Made by a program: the position numbers and the translations under genes. Source: Bacillota bacterium (GTDB lineage Bacteria > Bacillota > Clostridia > Oscillospirales > Acutalibacteraceae). Taken from it: DNA of 8,560 nucleotides. The notes beneath the pieces are model-generated. The model was not told where the DNA came from and did not search any database. It worked only from the letters and a program-made list of their open reading frames with translations. Position 1 is the first letter of the stretch; each line of letters starts with the position of its first letter. Below, in pieces: positions 1 through 6,172 of this stretch. The stretch lies in the NCBI GenBank assembly GCA_023460155.1, contig JAEWRF010000045.1, forward strand, positions 1-8,560. Reading direction: 5' to 3'.

Positions 1-36
1 CGGCGCTTGCCGTACGGCTGTTTTTCCGGTGACGCC

Positions 37-1878
37 ATGGAAGAATTGAGAATGCCCGTGTTCGCTCTGGCCGGGAACCCGAACAGCGGAAAAACGACGC
101 TGTTCAACCGGCTTACGGGCGCCAGCGCGGAGGTTGGAAACTGGCCCGGGGTCACGGTGGAGCGAAGAACCGGAACCGCCTGCGAAGAGAATTTCCGCGC
201 TCGGATCGTCGACCTTCCCGGGATTTATTCGCTGACCCCCTATACGCCCGAGGAGGGTATCGCGGGAAATTTTCTCGCGAAAGGACACCCCGACGCGGTC
301 ATCAACGTGGTTGACGCCGGAAATCTTGAACGCAACCTGTACCTGACCACCCAGCTTCTGGAGACCGGCGTGCCGGTCGTAATTGCCATGACCATGGCCG
401 ACGTCGCCGCCCGCCGGGGAGACGTTATTAATTACGCGCTGCTCCAAACGCTGCTCGGTGTACCGGTGATTCCTGTGCGGGCCTCCAAAGGCGAGGGGAC
501 CCGCGCGCTGCTGAGCGCCGTCCGCCGCGCTGCCGAGAAGCCGGCGGGGCGCCGCAGGCCTGTTTTCACCGCTCACGGATCCGGCGGAAACGACCCCGAC
601 CGGGAGGAAGCGGAGGCGCGCTACCGCCTGATCGAATCCATTCTTTCCAAAGCCGTCCAGCGCTCTGAAAAAGGCCGGGGGGCCACCGAGTGGATCGACC
701 GCATCGCGGCCGGGCGCATTCCGGCGATCCCGGTGTTCTTCCTGATCGTGCTGTCGGTATTCCTCATTACCTTCGGGCCGCCCGGCGCTGCTTTGGTGCG
801 CTGGATGACAGAGCTGATCCGGCTTCTCTCCGCGCTTCTCGCCCGGATTCTGAGTGCCGCCGGAACCGCGCCGTGGCTCACGAGCCTGCTGCTGGACGGA
901 GTCCTTTCCGGCATTGGTGCGGTGGCCGCGTTTCTGCCGCAGATTCTGCTGCTGTTCCTGCTGCTTTCCCTCTTGGAGGACAGCGGCTACATGGCGCGCG
1001 CCGCGTTCATCATGGACGCTCCGATGCGGAAAATCGGCCTTTCCGGGCGCTCGTTCGTGCCGCTTCTGATGGGCTTCGGCTGCACCGTTCCCGCGGTGAT
1101 GGGTTCGCGGATTCTCGAAAGCGAAAAGGACCGGCGCCTGACCATCCTGATCACGCCGTTCCTTTCGTGCAGCGCCAAGCTGCCCGTCTATGCCCTTGTC
1201 GCCGGCGTATTTTTCCCCGGGCGGCAGGCGCTTGTTCTGTTCCTGCTCTACAGTCTCGGCATCGCGGCCGGTCTGGGCTCCGCCTTTCTGTTCAAGAAAA
1301 GCATTTTAAAAGGCGAGCCCGACGCTTTTTTGATGGAGCTGCCCGACTACCGGATGCCGACGTGGGATAATATCCGCCGGCATGTCGGCCGCCGCATCAA
1401 GGATTTTCTGCAGCGCGCGGGCACCACTGTTTTCGCCGCGACGGTCGTCGTGTGGGTTCTGCAGTTCCTGTCGCCGGATTTTCGAGTTGCGGAGAACAGT
1501 TCTCTCAGCCTGCTCGCCGCAGCCGGACGGCTGATCGCCCCCGTTTTCACGCTCTGCGGGTTCGCCGACTGGCGGGCGGCCGTCGCGCTGCTGAGCGGAC
1601 TGGTCGCCAAAGAAAGCATCGTGGGCTCGTTCGGCGTTCTGCTCGCGCCGAATCCGGCCGCAGGGCTCCGGCAGGTTTTCACCCCCCTGAGTGCCTGCTC
1701 CTTCCTGATTTTCACCCTGCTCTATACGCCGTGCGCAGCCGCGCTCGCCGCAATCCGCCGGGAAACCGGAAGCCGGATGCTGTGCCTGTTCAGCGCGTTC
1801 TGGCAGTTTGCCGCGGCCTGGTATGCCTCCGCACTTTTCTATCAGTGTGCCTTGCTGCTCGGCAGGCTGTTCCGGTAA
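37..1878 (+). CDS. feoB: Ferrous iron transport protein B (FeoB)
   Basis: Inner-membrane Fe(II) uptake protein made of a cytosolic GTPase domain and a multi-spanning permease. Numbering from the ATG at 37 (613 aa): the G1 P-loop GNPNSGKT is at 13-20, G3 DLPG at 59-62, and the G4 position reads TMAD at 119-122 instead of the usual NxxD. After a short hydrophilic linker, hydrophobic segments begin near residue 235. The hallmark permease motifs are present: GFGCTVPAVMGSR, PFLSCSAKLPVY with its conserved Cys, and LSGLVAKESIVGSFG. The length is slightly below the family's usual 650-750 aa, but both domains are complete. The start is uncertain: ATG 37 and ATG 52 are both in frame and neither has a strong ribosome site; a TTG at 7 is also possible. 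feoA is not in the window and may lie just upstream. The gene converges on the acyltransferase-like gene with 8 bp between stop codons, so no separate terminator fits. Confidence 0.95.
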   Translation: MEELRMPVFALAGNPNSGKTTLFNRLTGASAEVGNWPGVTVERRTGTACEENFRARIVDLPGIYSLTPYTPEEGIAGNFLAKGHPDAVINVVDAGNLERNLYLTTQLLETGVPVVIAMTMADVAARRGDVINYALLQTLLGVPVIPVRASKGEGTRALLSAVRRAAEKPAGRRRPVFTAHGSGGNDPDREEAEARYRLIESILSKAVQRSEKGRGATEWIDRIAAGRIPAIPVFFLIVLSVFLITFGPPGAALVRWMTELIRLLSALLARILSAAGTAPWLTSLLLDGVLSGIGAVAAFLPQILLLFLLLSLLEDSGYMARAAFIMDAPMRKIGLSGRSFVPLLMGFGCTVPAVMGSRILESEKDRRLTILITPFLSCSAKLPVYALVAGVFFPGRQALVLFLLYSLGIAAGLGSAFLFKKSILKGEPDAFLMELPDYRMPTWDNIRRHVGRRIKDFLQRAGTTVFAATVVVWVLQFLSPDFRVAENSSLSLLAAAGRLIAPVFTLCGFADWRAAVALLSGLVAKESIVGSFGVLLAPNPAAGLRQVFTPLSACSFLIFTLLYTPCAAALAAIRRETGSRMLCLFSAFWQFAAAWYASALFYQCALLLGRLFR

Positions 1879-1886
1879 GATTACGC

Positions 1887-2783
1887 TTAAAGCCAAGGGT
1901 CCGGCACCGGTTTCTCCAGGGACTCCATCAGGACCTCCGGGTGACTCAGAAAATAACGGAACTGTCCCATCGCCTTCGCGTAATAGTACCCGTCGCAGAC
2001 ACGTTCATCCACAACGAATTTAAAGTTTACCACCCGGGTGCTGTGGGTCTGCCCGTGCCGGTTCACCTTCAGCCGCGCGGACTTGCGGCCGATGGAAATA
2101 AAAATCGGGCAGGTGCCGAAATCATACAGGTGATGGTAGATGGAATCGATCCCGGTGGAGCCGATGTCCACAATAAACGCACTGGTATGGAACGGCGAAA
2201 CGGACTGGATCGTCTTGGGCATATGCCCCACCTGATCCAGATTGCGGAACACAAAAATTGCGAAGCGGACCAAAACGACCGGCATATGCTTGAACAGCTC
2301 GGCCGTGCGGGAAGTTCCGTTCAGTTTGGCGTCCTTGGCGGCCAAAAGCCCTTCGCGAAGCCGCTCCCACACCTTCGGGAGAGAATCCGTGGGGAGAAAC
2401 AGCGTTTTTACCGTCGTTTCCTCGCTTTCCCGGGAGAGGCTCGGCTTCACAGCGATGGAAAGGGCGATGTGGTTGCGGGCAAACAGTTTTCTTCCCGCAA
2501 CGAACCGGTTGAGGCCCGGGTTTTCGGCTACCAGGCGCATTGCGGCCGCCATCACCACATGCACCACGCTCAGGTCAGGCATATCCCCCTCCCGGCGGAG
2601 CCTTCGGACAAACTGTTCCAGATGGGAGATGTCCACGTCCTCTTCAAAAAAGACCATGCTGCCCGTCCGGTCCCTCATGATGTGCGGGATGACGGTAAAA
2701 AAGGGCTGCGGATTCCGGAGCCGAAATGCGTCATAGCGGTCGCCGAACCTTCGCCTTCGGTCCGGATAGATCGTATTTAACAT
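1887..2783 (-). CDS. Stand-alone 2-oxoacid dehydrogenase E2/CAT-fold acyltransferase-like protein with altered active site
   Basis: 298 aa resembling only the catalytic domain of lipoate acyltransferases (E2) and chloramphenicol acetyltransferase; there is no lipoyl or peripheral-subunit-binding domain. The C-terminal active-site block reads VVDERVCDGYYYA (about 257-269). In E2 and CAT this region is HxxxDG, with His as general base; here Glu260 occupies the His position, while Asp264-Gly265 are kept. The second conserved block, DIGSTGIDSIYHHLYDFGTCPIFISIGR, corresponds to the E2 segment before the last strand. The start is supported by GGGAGGTG a few bases upstream of the ATG and by a good promoter at 2827-2855. 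No dehydrogenase E1 or E3 gene is nearby, so this is not part of a visible complex. It may be a non-catalytic or repurposed acyltransferase; the substrate is unknown. The fold assignment is fairly sure, the activity is not. Confidence 0.82.
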   Translation of the reverse strand: MLNTIYPDRRRRFGDRYDAFRLRNPQPFFTVIPHIMRDRTGSMVFFEEDVDISHLEQFVRRLRREGDMPDLSVVHVVMAAAMRLVAENPGLNRFVAGRKLFARNHIALSIAVKPSLSRESEETTVKTLFLPTDSLPKVWERLREGLLAAKDAKLNGTSRTAELFKHMPVVLVRFAIFVFRNLDQVGHMPKTIQSVSPFHTSAFIVDIGSTGIDSIYHHLYDFGTCPIFISIGRKSARLKVNRHGQTHSTRVVNFKFVVDERVCDGYYYAKAMGQFRYFLSHPEVLMESLEKPVPDPWL

Positions 2784-2826
2784 GGAACACCTCCCGGCGG
2801 CTGTTTGCCGCGTCGTATTTTCTTAC

Positions 2827-2855
2827 ATTATAATGGATCGTAAAGAAAATTCCAA
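2827..2855 (-). promoter_or_regulatory. Promoter for the E2/CAT-like gene
   Basis: Read on the minus strand, TTGGAA (2850-2855) and a perfect TATAAT (2827-2832) are separated by 17 bases, about 45 bases upstream of the start codon at 2783. This is a sigma-A-type promoter by inspection. Confidence 0.7.
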
Positions 2856-2880
2856 TAGCCAAATAAAATGAATTTCGGCA

Positions 2881-2909
2881 TTGCATATTCCGGGCGATAT
2901 TGCTATAAT
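2881..2909 (+). promoter_or_regulatory. Promoter for coaX
   Basis: TTGCAT (2881-2886), 17-base spacer, TATAAT (2904-2909) preceded by TGC, which gives an extended -10. The implied transcript has an 80-90 base leader before coaX. That leader contains a direct repeat TCCGGCAG (2942-2949 and 2955-2962) that can also form a weak GCTG/CAGC hairpin. Confidence 0.7.
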
Positions 2910-2999
2910 GCTTCTGTATTCGTAAGACTCTTTCACGCTGCTCCGGCAGACGATTCCGGCAGCGCCGAAAATTCCAATTATGACAGGAGCGGCTGAGAT

Positions 3000-3773
3000 A
3001 TGTTATTGGTTCTTGACATTGGGAACACGAACATCACACTTGGGGTGTACGACGACAGGAAACTGCTTTTTGTCTCCCGCATGGCTACCGACCGCGCAAG
3101 GATGGAAGATCAATATGCGATCGAGCTGCGGGATATTCTTGACATTTACGGCATCTCGCTGGAGAAAATCAGGGGTGTCGCCATCAGTTCCGTCGTGCCG
3201 CCCGTCAACCGGTCCCTGCGGCAGGCGGTTCACCGCCTGACCGGCGTTCACGCGGTATGCGTGGGGCCGGAAACCAAAACCGGGATCCGAATCGGCATTC
3301 GGCATGCAGAATCCGTCGGCGCAGATCTGATCGTCGGGTGTGTCGCCGCCGCCCAGCTGTTCGAAGGGCCCTGCATTATTCTGGACATGGGCACCGCCAC
3401 CACCTTTACGGTTCTGGACGAGGACCGCTCCATGCTGGGCGGCGCGATTGTTCCGGGAGTCGGAATCGCGCTGGACGCACTGACCAACCGCACGGCGCAG
3501 CTTCCCTCCATCAGTCTGGAAGCGCCGGAAAAGGTCATCGGCGAGGACACCATCGCATGCATGCAAAGCGGCGTTCTGAACGGAACCGCCTACATGATCG
3601 ACGGCATGTGCGACCACATCGAACAAGAACTCGGCAAAAAATGCAGCGTCGTGGCCACCGGCGGTCTTGCAAAGGAAATCGTTCCGCTCTGCGAGCGCGA
3701 CATCGTCTACTCCGACACCCTGCTGCTTGAGGGGCTGCGGATCATCTACGAAAACAACCGTCCCAAAGAATAA
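3000..3773 (+). CDS. coaX: Type III pantothenate kinase (CoaX)
   Basis: Phosphorylates pantothenate to 4'-phosphopantothenate, the first committed step of coenzyme A synthesis; cytosolic, ASKHA-fold homodimer. At 257 aa it has the family's normal length. The phosphate-binding motif DIGNTN is at 6-11. The GAD motif with the presumed catalytic Asp is at 107-109. The second nucleotide motif DMGTATTF is at 129-136, followed by GGAIVPGV and the C-terminal ATGGLA segment. The residue after GAD is Leu110, where well-studied members have Arg (GADR). The start is set by AGGAG at 2985-2989, 10 bases from the ATG, and by DIGNTN sitting at the very N terminus as usual. It appears monocistronic: its own promoter lies upstream and a strong bidirectional terminator follows. 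Confidence 0.95.
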   Translation: MLLVLDIGNTNITLGVYDDRKLLFVSRMATDRARMEDQYAIELRDILDIYGISLEKIRGVAISSVVPPVNRSLRQAVHRLTGVHAVCVGPETKTGIRIGIRHAESVGADLIVGCVAAAQLFEGPCIILDMGTATTFTVLDEDRSMLGGAIVPGVGIALDALTNRTAQLPSISLEAPEKVIGEDTIACMQSGVLNGTAYMIDGMCDHIEQELGKKCSVVATGGLAKEIVPLCERDIVYSDTLLLEGLRIIYENNRPKE

Positions 3774-3845
3774 AGCTCTTTTTCGGCCGCATTTGAGATC
3801 TTCACGGAGCCCTGTGTTCAGCGAAGGGATGCAATATGTAAAAAG

Positions 3846-3888
3846 AGGCACTGCCCCTCCGCATCCCGCGGAAAGGAAGTGCCTTTTT
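3846..3888. terminator. Bidirectional terminator between coaX and the DUF378 gene
   Basis: The arms AGGCACT (3846-3852) and AGTGCCT (3878-3884) enclose an inner hairpin TCCGC/GCGGA. The right arm runs into TTTTT (3884-3888); the left side is preceded by an A-run (about 3839-3844), which is the U-run for the minus strand. It can therefore stop coaX from the left and the DUF378 operon from the right. Confidence 0.85.
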
Positions 3889-3899
3889 GTTGTTAAGTT

Positions 3900-4130
3900 T
3901 CAAGCGTTGTGCACCGGCACGTCGTGGTGGTGTTCCTCTTCCTCATGGTCATGCATGTAGAACTTGATGCACCACAGGGCCGCAATCGCAACGAGAACAA
4001 AAACAATGCGGCTGCCGGCCGTAAGCTGCCCGCCGAAGATCCACCCGACAATGTCGAACCCGAAAAGTCCGATGGAGCCCCAGTTCAGCCCGCCGATGAT
4101 CAATATGGTCAAAGCAATTTTATCAAGCAT
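3900..4130 (-). CDS. DUF378 (YuzA-like) small membrane protein with His/acid-rich tail
   Basis: 76 aa with two predicted membrane helices, about residues 4-24 (IALTILIIGGLNWGSIGLFG) and 41-58. The GGLNWGSIGLFGFDIV segment is the recognisable core of DUF378 proteins, whose function is unknown. The last 17 residues (60-76) contain six His and six acidic residues (HDHEEEEHHHD then H), which suggests a cytosolic or extracellular metal-binding tail; this is inference. The start is supported by AAAGGGG nine bases upstream. The gene sits 49 bp after the C_GCAxxG_C_C-type gene on the same strand with no terminator between them, so the two are probably co-transcribed from the promoter at 4735-4763 and end at the bidirectional terminator. 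Confidence 0.88.
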   Translation of the reverse strand: MLDKIALTILIIGGLNWGSIGLFGFDIVGWIFGGQLTAGSRIVFVLVAIAALWCIKFYMHDHEEEEHHHDVPVHNA

Positions 4131-4179
4131 GGCACTACCCCTTTCTCGGGAATAGTGTGATCCGCTTTTCTTTGATTAT

Positions 4180-4653
4180 TCAGGATTCCGCAGAAATCGG
4201 CATTTTTTGCTCATCAAGAAAATTATCCAGAATTTCCGCAGCCCCGGCGATCATGTTGAGGCAGGAATGCGGTGCTTTTTTCTTCTGTTCCTCCGTCAGA
4301 GGCTCCGGATTGCGGAACTCCGGTGCGAGTCCGAGCAGCTCACGGCAGACAATGGAGCCGTTTCTTTCCCGGAACTGACCGATCAGACGCTGCACCAGCT
4401 TGTAGTGCTCCGTTTTTGCGCTCGGATTTTTGGGATCCTCAAAGCCGTACAGCATGCCGGTTACCATGCACATTCCGCTGACGGCGCCGCAAACTTCCCT
4501 CATATGCGCCACGCCGCCGCCGAAGGACGCGGAAACCTTCAGCGCCGTTTGTTCGGGAAGGCCGGTTACGTCGCTGAATGCCGCGAAAACAGCCTGTGCG
4601 CAGTTGTAGCCCTGTTTAAAAAGCGCGACCGCTTTTTCGGAGTGAGTGCTCAT
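4180..4653 (-). CDS. C_GCAxxG_C_C family cysteine-rich (putative redox) protein
   Basis: 157 aa when started at the ATG at 4653. This start is preferred because GGGAG lies nine bases upstream; an in-frame ATG nine bases earlier directly abuts that site, and a longer 170-aa reading has no ribosome site. The family pattern is visible: Cys18 in YNCAQAV, Cys55 in VCGAVSG, Cys103 in GSIVCRELLG and Cys131 in HSCLNMI, with an extra Cys62. Members are small Cys-rich proteins, often annotated as putative redox-active proteins, without an established reaction. The gene is divergent from a Zur-like regulator and followed by DUF378 in the same direction. The family call is good; the function is open. Confidence 0.88.
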   Translation of the reverse strand: MSTHSEKAVALFKQGYNCAQAVFAAFSDVTGLPEQTALKVSASFGGGVAHMREVCGAVSGMCMVTGMLYGFEDPKNPSAKTEHYKLVQRLIGQFRERNGSIVCRELLGLAPEFRNPEPLTEEQKKKAPHSCLNMIAGAAEILDNFLDEQKMPISAES

Positions 4654-4727
4654 GCTTTCCATCTCCCGTAGTTTTGGCAGCGGATGCCGCAAAAAAACGG
4701 AGTCCGCGTGCTTTTTTAAAAATTTTA

Positions 4728-4736
4728 TGCTATAAT
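4728..4736 (+). promoter_or_regulatory. Extended -10 promoter of the Zur-like gene
   Basis: TGCTATAAT (TATAAT at 4731-4736), with no convincing -35 box. The implied transcription start is near 4743, giving a leader of about 57 bases. The region around 4720-4740 is an AT-rich imperfect palindrome that could hold an operator. Confidence 0.6.
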
Positions 4737-4763
4737 TTTAACGGCGGAAAACGCAATTGTCAA
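4735..4763 (-). promoter_or_regulatory. Promoter of the C_GCAxxG_C_C-DUF378 operon
   Basis: On the minus strand, a perfect TTGACA (4758-4763), a 17-base spacer and TAAAAT (4735-4740). Its -10 box shares two bases with the -10 of the divergent Zur-like gene, so the two promoters should exclude each other. Confidence 0.7.
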
Positions 4764-4799
4764 ATACGGTGTCCGCTCAATCTGCAGGGAGATGTTAAA

Positions 4800-5234
4800 A
4801 TGGATCCGCATGGAAACGGCAACCGGCTCAGGCACTGCGGGCTGAAAAATACACGGCACCGCTCGGACGTTCTGGATTTTCTGGAGCAGAGCGCGCAGCC
4901 GGTCCCGGCGGAGCAGATTTACCTTGCGCTCCGTGAAAAAAACGCCGATATCAGCCTTTCCACCGTCTACCGGATTCTGGAGCTTCTGGTAGAAAAGGAT
5001 ATCGTGCGAAAAATGAACGCGCTGGAAGGCGGAAAATCGCTGTTCGAACTGAACCGGATGGTGCACCGGCACTATCTGGTTTGCCTTGGCTGCCATAAAA
5101 TGCTGCCCATCGACGACTGCCCTCTGGACGAGTACGAAAAACAGCTTCCGTCGAAAAACGGTTTTTACGCAACCGGCCACAATCTGGAAATTTACGGCTA
5201 CTGCCGCGACTGCCATAATAAGGACGAAAAATAG
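4800..5234 (+). CDS. Fur-family metalloregulator, Zur-like
   Basis: 144 aa when started at the ATG at 4800, which has GGGAG close upstream; an in-frame extension to 4674 has no ribosome site and runs through the promoter. The winged-helix DNA-binding domain is at about 15-85, with the recognition helix around ISLSTVYRILELL (51-63). The structural zinc site is Cys95/Cys98 and Cys135/Cys138. Candidate sensory ligands are His89, His91, Cys107 and His127. The IDDCP segment and GHNLEIYGYCRDC resemble zinc-sensing Zur more than PerR, and the Asp that marks PerR is replaced by Pro103. Hence Zur-like, tentatively. It probably represses metal-related genes in response to bound metal, and may control the divergent Cys-rich/DUF378 operon and itself through the shared promoter. 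Its last codons lie inside the palindrome shared with dcd. Confidence 0.88.
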   Translation: MDPHGNGNRLRHCGLKNTRHRSDVLDFLEQSAQPVPAEQIYLALREKNADISLSTVYRILELLVEKDIVRKMNALEGGKSLFELNRMVHRHYLVCLGCHKMLPIDDCPLDEYEKQLPSKNGFYATGHNLEIYGYCRDCHNKDEK

Positions 5235-5258
5235 GCTGCCCTATTTTTCGTCCTTATT
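5217..5258. terminator. Perfect 18-bp palindrome, bidirectional terminator, coding on both sides
   Basis: Arms at 5217-5234 and 5241-5258 are exact reverse complements with a 6-base loop, GCTGCC. Each arm reads AAT AAG GAC GAA AAA TAG in the frame of its own gene, so both convergent proteins end in NKDEK. The right arm is followed by TTTTC; the left arm is AT-rich. Use as a two-way terminator is inferred. Confidence 0.8.
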
Positions 5259-5774
5259 TTCAAATTCTTTATAAAGAAGGCTCGGCTGAATTCCGCTGTT
5301 GTGCTGGTATTTTCCGCTCGTATAGCGGTCGTAATCGCCTTCGATCGTATGGTAATAAATCTGGCATATTTCCACGCCCGGGTAAATGATAACCGGCTGA
5401 GTGCAGAACATTTCAAGAGTCCAGTAACCCTCGAAGCCCACGTCGCCGAACCCCGCAGTAATGTGGATAAACAACCCCAGCCTGCCCACGGAAGACCTGC
5501 CTTCCAGCATGGGAACAAAGGTTTCCGTTCGGGTATATTCCGCAGTCCTGCCCAGGTAGAGCCGCCCCGGCTGAAGCTCGAGACCGGTCTCCGGAATCCG
5601 GATCGTTTTTACAGGATTCGGCTTTTTCATATCCAGCACAGGATTTTCATAAACCAACAGCTCATCGTACAGAGACAGATTGTAACTGTTGGGGTTGACC
5701 CTTTTTTCATCAAACGGATTGATTTCAATCTCTTTTCCCATATGACGAACAATTTCTTTTCCCGATAAAATCAT
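5241..5774 (-). CDS. dcd: dCTP deaminase (possibly bifunctional DCD-DUT)
   Basis: Converts dCTP to dUTP, or directly to dUMP if bifunctional, feeding thymidylate synthesis; cytosolic trimer of the dUTPase fold. The 177 aa from the ATG at 5774 match the family length, and MILSGKEI is a typical N terminus; GGGGGAG sits just upstream. Longer in-frame starts would translate through a terminator hairpin and are rejected. Visible motifs are NPNSYNLSL (27-35), EGRSSVGRLGL (91-101) and TAGFGDVGFEGYWTLE (106-121), with Glu121 as the expected catalytic acid/base. The sequence alone does not settle mono- versus bifunctional enzyme. It lies downstream of the zinc-ribbon gene on the same strand, but a terminator-like hairpin separates them and no clear promoter of its own is seen. 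Its last six codons lie within the shared palindrome. Confidence 0.93.
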   Translation of the reverse strand: MILSGKEIVRHMGKEIEINPFDEKRVNPNSYNLSLYDELLVYENPVLDMKKPNPVKTIRIPETGLELQPGRLYLGRTAEYTRTETFVPMLEGRSSVGRLGLFIHITAGFGDVGFEGYWTLEMFCTQPVIIYPGVEICQIYYHTIEGDYDRYTSGKYQHNSGIQPSLLYKEFENKDEK

Positions 5775-5804
5775 TTTTCTCCCCCACTTTTTAAAAAAAG
5801 ATAC

Positions 5805-5838
5805 AAAAATGCGGCCCATGCGGGACTGCATGGGTCGC
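5805..5838 (-). terminator. Terminator after the zinc-ribbon gene
   Basis: On the minus strand, an 11-bp stem with one G-U pair (arms 5828-5838 and 5811-5821, loop 5822-5827) runs directly into ATTTTTG (5804-5810). It follows the zinc-ribbon stop by about 25 bases and lies about 30 bases before the dcd start codon. Confidence 0.75.
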
Positions 5839-5863
5839 ACGAAAGTGTCGGATTAGGTATGAA

Positions 5864-6142
5864 TCAGCCCTGTTCCTTCATCTTTGCAAAGCACTCGCTG
5901 CAATAGACCGGACGGCCCTCCGTCGGCTGGAACGGAACCTTGCAGGGTGCTCCGCATGCTGCGCAGGTTGCATCGTACATTTCACGCTGCGGCTTCTGGT
6001 TCATTCTGCGGGCTTTACGGCAATCCGGGCACCGTTTGGGTTCATTGGTGAAGCCTTTCGCAGAGTAGAATTCCTGCTCGCCGGCAGTCCAAGTAAACTC
6101 CTTCCCGCATTCCTGACAGACCAACGTTTTGTCTTCGAACAT
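5864..6142 (-). CDS. Double zinc-ribbon protein (zf-trcl type)
   Basis: 92 aa when started at the ATG at 6142, supported by GAGG eight bases or so upstream; the longer reading frame runs into the tRNA-like element and is rejected. Two four-Cys zinc ribbons are visible: Cys9/Cys12 with Cys38/Cys41, and Cys60/Cys63 with Cys81/Cys84. The first has the LVCQECGKEFTWTAGEQEFY signature of the 'probable zinc-ribbon' family common in Clostridia. Function is unknown; such modules bind nucleic acid or protein. There are no membrane segments. Its probable transcript starts near 6280 and includes the tRNA-like sequence upstream of the ribosome site, then ends at the hairpin before dcd. Confidence 0.85.
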   Translation of the reverse strand: MFEDKTLVCQECGKEFTWTAGEQEFYSAKGFTNEPKRCPDCRKARRMNQKPQREMYDATCAACGAPCKVPFQPTEGRPVYCSECFAKMKEQG

Positions 6143-6172
6143 AATTTTTACCTCACTTGAAAATGAAATTTT

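Noticed and set aside
1..49. Possible end of an upstream gene (feoA?) in the other two plus frames, with stops at 30-32 and 47-49
   Set aside because: Only 9 to 15 codons are visible and neither translation is recognisable as a FeoA C-terminus.
1452..2780. A 442-codon open frame on the plus strand across the feoB end and the E2-like gene
   Set aside because: It lies antisense to a minus-strand gene with a clear family fold, strong ribosome site and promoter, and its Arg/Pro-rich translation resembles no family. It is a GC-rich shadow frame.
2942..2962. Direct repeat TCCGGCAG in the coaX leader as an operator or riboswitch
   Set aside because: Two short copies with a weak hairpin are not enough to support a regulatory element.
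3003..3851. A 282-codon minus-strand open frame opposite coaX
   Set aside because: It runs antisense through all CoaX motifs, has no ribosome site and crosses the terminator.
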